In this document: positions 23,701 to 35,700 of the stretch, piece by piece
How the letters are laid out: the number at the start of each line of letters is the position of its first letter
How positions within the stretch are numbered: position 1 is the stretch's first letter
Source of the DNA: Lytechinus pictus
Lineage: Eukaryota; Echinodermata; Echinoidea; Temnopleuroida; Toxopneustidae
Direction: 5' to 3'
DNA: 64,000 nt
Assembly: GCF_037042905.1 (NCBI RefSeq)
Contig: NC_087249.1
Span: forward strand, 9,668,001-9,732,000
Made by a program: the position numbers and the translations under genes
The notes under the pieces: model-generated
The model's input: the letters and a program-made list of their open reading frames with translations, nothing else
Database searches by the model: none
What the model was told of the DNA's origin: nothing

Positions 23701-26700
23701 TGTTGAGTGGTACACACTGAGGGAGAGAGCTCAACCGTGCAATAGAAAAATAAATAATGCACGGTCGCCGTGCAATGGAGAAATAAAATTTGCATGCAGC
23801 ACAAAATGGATCAAATATTAAATGGCTTTCAACCAATCAAATTACAAGAATCTTTGTATGAGTTGTATAATTTAATTTCAATTTATAATATATTTCATTT
23901 GAAAATCACCTTGTAACAATTCATGAACATATATTTCATATTAGCAAATTGTACATATCCCATTGCAAATGTATGAAACATCTTTCACATTAAATAAATG
24001 TTTGATATCAAACAATTTAGGAAAAAGGGGAAGTTATACAAAAATGACTTTGTAAGATATATTTTATTTACTCAGTCAAGTGTAGTATAGTGTGGCCGCT
24101 GATTTGTACTGAAAATTGATTTAGGAAATTTAATAATGTCTTTGTAATATCAATAAGTGTAACAGGTGAATGTGACAGTGTATATATGATTAATACCCCT
24201 TTCTCATTTTTCATGTGGCCGATGTGGGTAACACCCAGCTGAGAATGACTTTTTATGATCTAGTGAGTGAGCTTCCTCTAGTTAGGCTCTTTTTCTGCTG
24301 TTATTACATTTTATAGCACTTGACAAAATCACAATTACCGTGTGGGTATGATGTATCGTTGTATGGGTATTACTTGTGGTAGAATACGTTGGTCCCACCC
24401 AAATGACCTGCGATGTTTCCATAACTTCCAGGGTATTCGTGTAGATTTTACCCTTGATCTCCCCATAATTTCACCAGTGACACTTTCAGAAGGGCCTTCT
24501 GAAAGTGTCACTGGTGAAATTATGAAAGTGTCACTGGTGAAATTATGGGGAGATCAAGGGTAAAATCTACACGAATACCCTGGAAGTTCTGGCAAAATTT
24601 ATCCATGTTACATCCTTATAACTATTGCTCATTAAATAAGTGTGGATGAAGATTAGCCTTGTTGAACTCACTTCACTATTCACTTTTTTTCAGGTGCTTT
24701 CACACAAGCCTGATTACAAAAATACTTGGTAGTTTTCACATCTCAAAGCAAAGTGATTGTAAATATTCCCATTAGAAAACACAAAAAAAAATGTTTGTAC
24801 TGTACATGTTCATGTACTTGCACAAGGATTTATACAAGTAAGGATTTTTCGCAAGAATTGTTAGTTTTGGCGAGAAGACTATGCATGCTTTGTGTGGAAA
24901 TTCTTTGGGGGTGTCGTGGTCTTGTTGTTACGACTCTTGTCTTTCAATCAGAGGGACGTGGTTTTGAATCCCAGCCATGGCATGTTTTCCTTCATCAAGA
25001 AATTTACCCACATTGTACATTGTTCTGCACTCAACCTAGGGACAGTGATTTTCCGTTTAAAAAAATTGCCTTTTCCGTTTCAGAAAATCTCAAATTCCGT
25101 TTCAGCATGTCTGAAAACGGAAATTCCGTTTCCCCATAGACTTTGTGTACATGAAAAAGTGACAATTCCGTTTACATAGAAACCAATACGCAATGAGTAG
25201 CGCGATGTCAAAATGCTAGCGCTGGTCAAAATTTGCATCTACCAATGTACTAACATCGCTTTAAAATCCATTTTAATCGAAGAGATTCGAGCTAAAAAAC
25301 TATTTAGAGAAACATAATCAACATTAATACATCCTCACCTTTTATATTATTAGCATTATTTTATGGTTACATGGGATTTTATTGCTGATTTGGGGACTTT
25401 TCGGACATCGTTTTGAGCAGTCTACAACTTCCGCCTATCCGCCATTTTGGATTTGTTGAATCACCGTGATCATTGTATTATGACCGAACGCAGAGGGCAG
25501 CAACACACGGCCGTATTCTGCCTAACTAATTTAGGTACGATCGAGTGATGGAGGGGCTCGAGTGTAGTTACGATGTGTTGATTGTCATGATTGTTGTTGC
25601 AAAGTGAGATCGTGTTTTTTCAGTTGATATTCGTATTTTGTTGAGGATTTGGGATTAATTTCTGTTGAACTTGATATTATGTGCATTTTGAGAAAAAACA
25701 AGTTTTCTGTGATTTTCCGTTTGAAAAGCCACTTTCCATTTCAAATGGCCGATTCCGTGAATTCCGTCCATTTTCCGCGATCGCGGAAAATCACTGTCCC
25801 TATCAACCCAGGTGAGGTGTATTGGTACCGGTACCTGGCAGGATTAATTCCTTGAATGCACCAAGCGCCTTTAGCAGCTGGAGCTACAGCCTGCGTAATA
25901 CATAGTGCGCCATTTAATAGGCAACTAGATAATCGTTGTCTCATATTAAATGCGAGTATTGTTTCTGGCTCATCATGACTTGCATATTCGATCAGGTCGA
26001 GGCTGGCGTGAAACTGAAAGTGTGAAATCATTACCAGGTATTTTTAGGAGTGAGCAAGTTCGGATGATAGTGATGATCGGGCGGAGGTGAATTCATCTTA
26101 TTCTGCTTCATTATTTCCCTGCATACCCACTTGACATGTACATGAAGATGGTGGTAATAAACCTGATTACAGTTATGATGATTCTAATGACAAAACACAC
26201 CATGCCACATGATATGACAGGTTGTGTGGCACAGAGAGCTATATGCTTTTCACACTGCACTTTTTTTCCTTAACCCCGGGATATTGGTGGGGCTAAGGGA
26301 GGGTCTTAGCCCCACCAATTTCCTGGGGTTGTTTTCACACTACGTTTTAGCAAAGTTGGCTAGCACGGCAAATAGTATGGTACTATCTGGCCCTGCAGAA
26401 GAGCAGGGTTAGCCGGCTTATTGTGATGCTAGCACCACAGTTGCGGTGCTAAGAGATGCAGTGTGAAACGAAACAGGGCTATTAAAAGGGAAAGTGGGGC
26501 TAAGCATTAGCCAATCACAGAAGTGGAAATTGCACGTTAATCGCGCTCTGTATGGTAAAATCATCAATATTCATGAGCTGTGTGATAGTCCGGGGTTAAG
26601 GCTTTAACGCCGGCTAAGCAAATAGTATGGGGTTAAGAAAGACAGTGTGAATAAAAAAAAAGATAGTATGGGGTTAAGGATAGTCCGGGGTTAAGGATAG

Positions 26701-29700
26701 TATGGGGTTAAGGAAATGCAGTGTGAAAAGCATATTAATGACTGACATTGACAACACTTGGGTAATGTGTTTGCGTGCCTTGGGGAATGATATGCATCTA
26801 CATGTACATGTATTCTAGTAGATAACATCATGAGTGGAAAGGGGTTGGGGACATACTTACATGTATGTACATGTATTACCCAGAGCTTACAGCATTACAT
26901 TGTACATGTATTCTACATACAATACAAGCCTATTATACATTATCTTTACAGTGAACCTGTATCACTGATAAATACAATGATACATGTATGGGTGTAGCTC
27001 GTAGCAGGGGTAGGGGGGGGGGGGTTCGGAGTGTTCAATTGAACCCCTTAAAATTCCCCAAAGTAGGATAAAATAGGGGAGGAAAGGGAGAAGAGAAGGA
27101 ATCAAATGCCCCTATTAAAAACCATGATTAACCTCCTGTACATTTTGTATGCAAGTATGCATCACTTTTCTGTACTAATCGTTAACTTGTCTTTGTTTTT
27201 TAAACACATTGTCTAGATTTGTAGATTTGTAGATTTGACTCCTGTAAACCTTACTGAAACAACTGAAGAGAACCAATCTATTTCACAAAATCTTTCAGTA
27301 AATAATGTTCCTTATATTATTATGAGTATTAAAGTGTACCAAAAATCTCATAAAAATTTGAAAGAAATATAGGATTTTCTTGGAAAAAACCCCGGGCAAG
27401 CATTTTCAGATTGAAAAGAAGGTACCCCCTACCTGCGCACCCATTCACTTTGCACACAATTCAAGGATTTCGATGAGAAAGGCTGCATTTTGAGGCTGTC
27501 ACATGAAATGCCCAAAATTCATTATTTTTCCACCATTTTTAGTCAGATTTTTTAATGAATATCTGTGTATATGTTGCATGTGTAAAGTCTGTGTTCGTTG
27601 CGTATATCTTCTTTTACTAGAATCGCGCCCTGGGGGGGGGCCACTTATATTGACGAGTGGATACCATGCGCGACCAAAAAAACACGTAAAAAGGATGTCT
27701 TTTTCAAGATAGGGCACGTTACGTACGTAAAGTAATAAGGGTGTCAAAAACAATAAAATAATGAAAAAAGGGTATCTATTTCGCTAGGAAAGCTACGTGT
27801 TTAGGGTCAAATTTGCGACTTATAAAAAATCAAGACTAAAATGTCTTATAAAGGATGTACTTTTTGCCCCAGGATCGAGTCAACACTATACGTGTTTAAA
27901 TATGATTTGCGCGAGTTGGGCTGTACAAAACCCAATGATGTAGGTAAAGGTAAAACCGACGACCAACGTCTGTGACATAACATTGAAATATCGCTGTACT
28001 TTTTTAGGGGTTCAATTCAGGGAATACTTGCCAATAGTATCGTTTTGTTTCCAATACTTGTTAAGGGTGGGGTTTCACACGCCAATACTTGTTAAGGGGT
28101 GCATTTTCAGAATATGGAAAATACGTGTTTAGGGTGCTTTTTGAGATCTCATGGTTGCGCATGGTATCCACTCGCGAATGGAAGTGGCCCCCCCGGGAAT
28201 CGCGCAGATATGCGTGTGCGCAGACAAGGTGAAGGGGGACTGCGCAGACTTGGCAACTTGCCATACATGCATGTAAAGCTTGGTGCTTGAACAGAGTTGG
28301 TTCATAGTTCAGCCGACCTCCATGTATTGGTCGAGGTTGTCTAAAAAGTGACTTGTGCATATACCGGTACATGTATGTGAAATGAATTCAATATGAATAT
28401 GCAGGTCTGTAGGATTTACATTTTGAGAAAGGAATTAGAATAATGTTGTTTTGTTATTAATTTTTTCATAAATATAATGACTGCAGCTTAACAAATAATA
28501 ATAATAATAATCAGTTCTTGTATAGTGCATAACACATTATGAATAACGTCTCTATGCGCTTCCAAAGGACTTGGATATTTTTACCCTGGCTGTAGAGTCT
28601 CAAGCAGCCTTCAAGCGCTCAGTGCATTTCAAGGATTGAATTCCTGCCAGGTACCCATTCACCTCACCTGGGTTGAGTGCAGCACAGTGTGGATAGATTT
28701 CTTCTTCCACAAAGTGGATAGATTGGGGTTGGGATGGCGTCTTAAACAAAAGCTTTAGTATTCCCAGTTTTGCCAAGATGATGAAATGTGAGGGTTGGTG
28801 ATGAAAAGGCACAATACAAATTCCTGGTGAACATGCTGAGCACTCAGAATTTGTCAGCTGCTTACATATGTATGTAAAAGGCAAATTGTTGTAAAAAAAA
28901 TAGAAGTGTGTACTTGGGAATTGAGTTTGACAAGGGGCCCCGTCTTACAAAGAGTTGCGATTGATCTGATCAATTGCAAACCAGCAACGTCAACATCTAA
29001 AATACATGTTTGTTCAAAATATTTTCTAGAAATGACGTATATATTCATACATTCACTGTTTTCTTGACAATTCAGTATGCTTCTCTGACAATGAGCAAAT
29101 TTCCAAAAGCAAAAATATGAGATAGATTTCCATATTGATCGCATCAATCATAACTCTTTTTTAGTTGGGGGCTCTGATTTGATAATGATTTGTCTCAGGC
29201 TTTTTGATGATCTAATTTAGACCAAATTTCCAAAATGATTGGTTTAGGTCTATTTGTTGACATTCTAGCCAAAGGCTATTCATCCTCCACATGTTCAGGT
29301 ACATTGACTTGGGCATTTATTTGGTGACTCACTTGCATTGCTTGAGGAAATATGTCCTTTACAAAGGGCTAATTATATAGCTTCAAATTTTCAAGTGCAT
29401 CTTATACCTCGGTCACATTTGCTCTACGGTGGCCGTTTTATTAATTATCATTCATACCACCTACAATGTATATCTAGCTCTGGTAGAAAAATGTTAAAAG
29501 GGCTGTTTTCGACTTGCCGTACGGCCGCCGTAGAGCAAATGTGACCGCGGTATTAATACGCATTAAGGTTGCACAGTTGATAATGATATCTACATGTACT
29601 AGTACTTGATTATTTTTAGAGAGAGAAAACAAAATCCTCAGTACTTGTATGAGTAAAGTATTTAAGTATTTATTGTCCATAAATGGAAATTCCTCTTGTA

Positions 29701-32700
29701 TGCAATAATAAGAAAGACAACAGATTATATAAATCTATACCCATGTAACATGAAAAATGCAATCTACAATTGGAACATGACAATAAAAATAATATTACTT
29801 ACATAATAATTCATAGCAGTGTTTTAAAATAACATGAAAGGCATTTAGATGATTTTATTGAAATTATCTGAACTTTGGGAAATATTAAGGAAAGACAATT
29901 ATTAGACAATTATAAGATCAGTCATTCAAAAGTATCTCACAAAATAAATAATGGCCTTTTCTCTGTACAAGCATGTATCTTCATCAATTCGATTGAACAG
30001 AGCTGCCTTGTTGTGTCATTTTTTATGTGTGGGCTTTACCAATTGGGCAATAAATGTGTATTGTAACATCATGCATCAGATAGGCTTACTGGGTGATTTT
30101 GCTCATGTTTCAAATTCATGTACATGTCCCGGGGGGGGGGGGGGGGGGGCACTTATATTGACGAGTGGATACCATGAGCGACCAAAAAAACACGTAAAAA
30201 GGATGTCTTTTTCAAGATCGGGCACGTTACGTACGTAACGTAATAAGGGTGTCAAAACACTAAAATAATGAATAAATACCCTTTTTACACACGCTAAAAT
30301 TTCCTTAACCCCGTACTATAGGTGGGGCTAAATTGCCATTTAGCCCCACCTATAGTACGGGGTTAAGCTTAGCCCACTTTCTTTTTACACATCATTTTTG
30401 CAAAGTGGGCTAACCCCACCTTTAGTACGGGATTATTTGGCCCTGCAAAAAAGCAGGGTTATCCCAGCAATTGCGGTGCTAAGAGCGATAGTACGGGGTT
30501 AAGATCGCTAGTGTAAAACGAAAGAGGGCTAAGCTTAACCCCGTATTATAGGTGGGGCCAAATGGCAATTTGGCCCCACCTATAGTACGGGGTTAAGGAA
30601 ATTGTAGCGTGTGTAAAATGGTACGAGTGAAGTACTTGTACTACGAATGATCGACAAAAACCACTAGTCCGGGGTTAGCGAGTTTCGTGTGTGAAAAGCA
30701 AGCATTCCTTATCCGGGGTTAGCAATAACAATTTGGCATGTGTAAAAAGGATAAAAAATAGTACGGGGTTAAGGATAGTACGGGGTTAGCGATAGTCCGG
30801 GGTTAAGAAAATCCTGTGTAAAAAGGGTAAAAGAGTATCTATTTTCGCTAAGAAAGCTACGTGTTTAGGGTCAAATTTGCGAGGGTATGAAAAAAATAAG
30901 ACTAAAATGTTTTATAAAGGATGTACTTTTTGCCCCAACAGTCAACACTACGTGTTTAGAGTACGTTTTGCGCGAGGTGTGGGAGGTGGGGCCGTTAAAC
31001 CCAATGATGTAGGTAAAGGTAAAACCGACGACCGACGTCCGTGACATAATTAAAATATCGCTGTACTTGTTTAGGGGTTCAATTCAGGGAATACTTGCCA
31101 AGAGTATCGTTTTGTTTCCAATACTTGATAAGGGTAGGGTTTCACACGCCACTACTTGTTAAGGGTTGCATTTTCAGGATATGGAAAATACGTGTTTAGG
31201 GTGCTGTTCGAGACCCCATGGTCGCGCATGGTATCCACTCGTCAATTGAAGTGCCCCCCCCCCCCCCCCGGTACATGTATCAAGGAATTGTGAAAATTAA
31301 ATTCTTTAGTTTTCACACACTGGCCACCTGTGTGCCAAGTGAGCCAAATGTGAAATTGAAATTGAAATTCCATGAAGGCATACATATTTAGATTGAAATT
31401 AACTAAATGTTATCTGAAAAGATACCGTAGTGAGTGTGTCTTAAAGATAAATTCCAGTTTTGGTAACGATCTAAAAATGACTTTTTACAGAATCTAATAT
31501 AAAGACCACCCAAGTGTCTGTTTGTATGAATAAAAAATATGTGCCAAAGGATTCTGGAAGAAATTGTGTAATTGCTGAGAAATAAGCAAAATAAGCGCGG
31601 ATTCGGTCACTTCCGTCGGGTCTTTATTTTAGCAATAATAATACACTGTCCCACGTGTGCCTATCTGTGTTGGTGATCTTCAGTGTGAACATTTTTCAGC
31701 GTAGATTTCAAGATTTCACAAAGTTCAGTTTATGTAACTGTACCAGATCTAGATCCTCGATGATATACTGACAATTAAGCCTTGTTTTAGAGACTTTCTC
31801 ATGAAATCAGTGTTTACTGCAAATACTGGAATTTCTCTTTAAAGCCAAATTTTGGCCATAAACTACTGTAATTACAGTGACTGTGATGTTGGAACTTCCT
31901 TGCATTTGCAGGAAATTGTTAGCATCTTTAATAATTGTCATAGCCTAGCAGTCTGACAAAAAGATTTACGATCCCATGGAAGTATGGTTATGAGGTTAAT
32001 GTACTATTAATGAATATTAATGGCAAATGTTTGTACACTGTATTCCTTTTTGTAAGTGTACAGTGCACATGCAAGGGGAGAGGGTTAAGGTATTGAATTA
32101 ATAAAAATACACGTGGAACATCAAAAAATTGTACATTATTTATTACTTCTTAAATGCACTACATGTAGCCTACAGGTGGGACAGGGGGGGGGGGGGGGCT
32201 TGTGCAGTGCACATGCAAGGGGAGAGGGTTATTGAATTAATAAGTAATACATGTGGAATATTAAAAAATATTGTACATTACTTATTACTTCTTCAAGGCA
32301 CTTACAAAATTAGCCTACAGGTTGGACAAGGGGGGGGGGGGGGCATATACAGTGCACATGGAAGGGGAGAGGGTTATGATATTGAGTTAGTAAGGAAGAA
32401 TACATGTGAATATTAAAAATTGTACATTACTTATTACTTCTTCAAGGCACTTACAAAATTAGTCTACAGGTGTGACAAGTGGGAGGGGGGCATGCATACC
32501 CTCTTTCAGGGGCACAGTAGGAAACGGGGGGGGGGGGGCAATTTAAGGATTTGCTGGAGGCACGTTTTTTACCTAGTGTATTACACCATTGACCTTTTGT
32601 ACACTGTACTAAGGGAAGTAATAATCTTGTTGGGGGGGGGGGGCTACTTAGTATAAATGTACATGTATGATATGTACAATGTATGTGGCGCGGTCCGTTC

Positions 32701-35700
32701 CAGAGCATCACCAATTTAGAAAGCCATTGGAATTCCTATTTTTCCCCATTCCAGAGACCCTCAAATTTTTTCTGGACAGTGCACTACCATAGCCGTTACC
32801 ATGCTACGTGAGTTCCGGAGACCCCATAATTTGATGTGGTCAGTTCCAGAGCATAGCAATATTTTTGATCCAAGAGCTGTTCTGGAGACCCCCATTTTAA
32901 GACCAAGACTAGTTCCAGAGCCCCCGACCCCAGAGTTTGGTGTGGCACATAGTTATTATGATATAATTCGATTAGGTAATAATTACACCATTAATTACAC
33001 CCTTAAATTTATCAAAAATTGATTTAAAAATGCTTTTGTGGTTTTTTTTGACAGTCAATGACAGGCATCGAGTGCAACCATAAATTCTGTGCAGACTGCT
33101 GGACGGAGTATCTTACAACCAAGATCATGGAGGAAGGCATGGGTCAAGTAAGTCAAAACCACAATTTGTAATATTTTTTTGTCTCGCCTGCATATAACAG
33201 AGTGCAGACTATAGGTGCCGCTTTTCTGACGGCGGTGGCGTCAATATTGAAATCTTAACCAAACTAATGTTCTTGAAATGTGATTATATCTACATGTATG
33301 TAATATATGGACCTATTTCATGAAACTTTGAAATAAGGTTAATCAATCATCACTTCAGGATCATTTTGACTAAGTTTCAGGTCACATGATCAAGGTCAAA
33401 GGTCATTTTATATAAATAGTCATTGAACATTGACCATGTTGCGGTATTATGTTGAAATCTTAGCCAAGGTTAAATTTTTGAAATGTCATCATGGATCTAT
33501 TGTATGAAACTTTAGAAGTATATGGGTAATGAAGTATCACTTAATATCTTGCATGTGCAGTGTACATGTATTTCTGGTCACATGATCAAGGTCAAATGTC
33601 ATTTGAAACCAATGAACTTAGTATTTTATTATGAAGTGGTATGTTAATGTTATTTTGGAAAATTTATTCATCTGAGTCATTTTCATTGTCAGCACTGCTG
33701 CTATATTGAATCTTGTTTATGCAGGCAAGACTGCCAGAGGCATTCCACTTCTTTCATTATTATGTTTTTTTTTAAATTCTCCACCCCCCCCCCCCCCCCC
33801 CATGGAAACCTTGTTTAGATTTATGAAGCCCTTTAGATATTTTGTTTTCCTTGAAAGACAATTTCCCTCAAGTGATGACTGGATACATGTATGTTTTCCT
33901 TTCTAAATTTTCAGACTATAGCTTGTGCAGCCCATGGATGTGATATCCTTGTAGATGACATAACAGTTATGTAAGTATCACATGATTCGCATACTTTAAT
34001 AGAGAAACATTCAGGTACATAAATACAGAATGAAAGATAATACATTATGTACCAGTTTTACCAGTATGCCCGTTCATTTAAAGGATACATTTGTTTGTTT
34101 TTTCTTTTGACAAGTGTTGCTCATTTTTGCTTGAGGGCAATTTCATAAAATATATGTACGTCTGATCCCCTATATACAGGACCTTCATGAAATTTTCTGT
34201 CTGTGATTTCTTGTTCTATTGACAGTCTGTAATGTTATCAAAGGACCATGACTTGGTCAGGTTATGAAATGAAGTTAGACTCGAGAAAAATGTAGGTCGG
34301 ACGTACAAAAAGGTTGATCATTTATTATTGGCAGATCAGTGTGAAGCACTGGAGTAGCTGATGCCAACGCAGTTGATGATCATACTGATGTATAACTGCA
34401 TGTGCAGATGTACATCTTTATCTATGTACTATGCCTATACCTTTATAGTCACCCAGCGTTTTTGATCAAAATGTATATCCATTTAAATGTGTAATCCATG
34501 GAGTGTCTGTGTTGGAGAGTACTATTTGACAGTGACATGGAGCTGCATGTACGATTGAATGCTGAACATTTTCAATGTACATTTAGGCCTGCATTGCTCA
34601 TATTCAGATGAACCATGTGGGAACATTTAAAACTACAGTGTATAAATAAATGATTGGATGATTATTACTCTATAAATCATACATGTAAATACATAGTTTT
34701 CCTTAAAAAAAAAAAAAAATAGCCAATTCATAAAAAAATTTACTTGAAATGTGTATTTTTTATTCAAATTTTGTAGCCTTTTTGCCAGTGAGCGCCATTG
34801 ATATGATAAGAGATAGATTATGACTCAGATTAAGTCTAAAGTACAGCTTTATGAATCAAACTGCAAACATTTAGATTAAATTTACTGTTATTCTTGCGTG
34901 TATACCATGTGGATCATGTTGCTTTAATCATTATTACATACAGTGGGAAACTTGGGTCGGGATGAGGATGATGTCCCTCAAAAATCAAAATGGCAAGGTA
35001 TCCTGGGACTACCCCCCCCCCAAAAAAAAGAGCAAAATTGAACAAAGAAAGAAAAAAGTGGAGGTGTGATTTTATTGCTAACATTGGTGTGAATAATTGG
35101 AAGGGATACAGTTTTAAATCATGCCCTTGTTTTTGTATTTTCTCTGATTCTCCTTTGTAAATTTGAACTTAAAGGATTAGATGTCCTGTGGCTGATGGAT
35201 TAGTATTTTAAGGCTTGACCTTTGGACTCCATATTGTACATTGCAGTATTTGTCGTAATCAATTACACAAAGATCTATACCACATGTACACTGTAATTCT
35301 TTGTCATAATGATAATGAATCCCTTTAAATCCACATTATGAATAAATTATTAGATTTTTCAAAACCACTCCTCTTGAAATGAATGAATACTAGTTTCTGA
35401 AAACTGAAACCAATGGTAATTTGAAAACTCTTTCTCTTTCCTTTTTTTGTGCTCTCCCATTTCCATTTCCAGTACTGTAATACTTTTCTTCTTTATTTTG
35501 TTTAATTTGTTTAAAAAGAGTGCAGAGTAAAAAGAAGTTGAATGATATCAGATGTAAGAAATATAATGCGATTTAAAGGTAAAAGACAGTAGTTAAAGCA
35601 AACTATAATTTCATGAGAAAGTCTTTAAAATCCAGGTTAATTGCCATAATATTATCATAGATCTAGTTCTGGTACATTGAAATAAACTTATTTTGTGAAA

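Noticed and set aside
32061-32490. CRISPR-like array
   Set aside because: Units of 145 bp are conserved over their whole length and show no repeat/spacer alternation; the host is a eukaryote.
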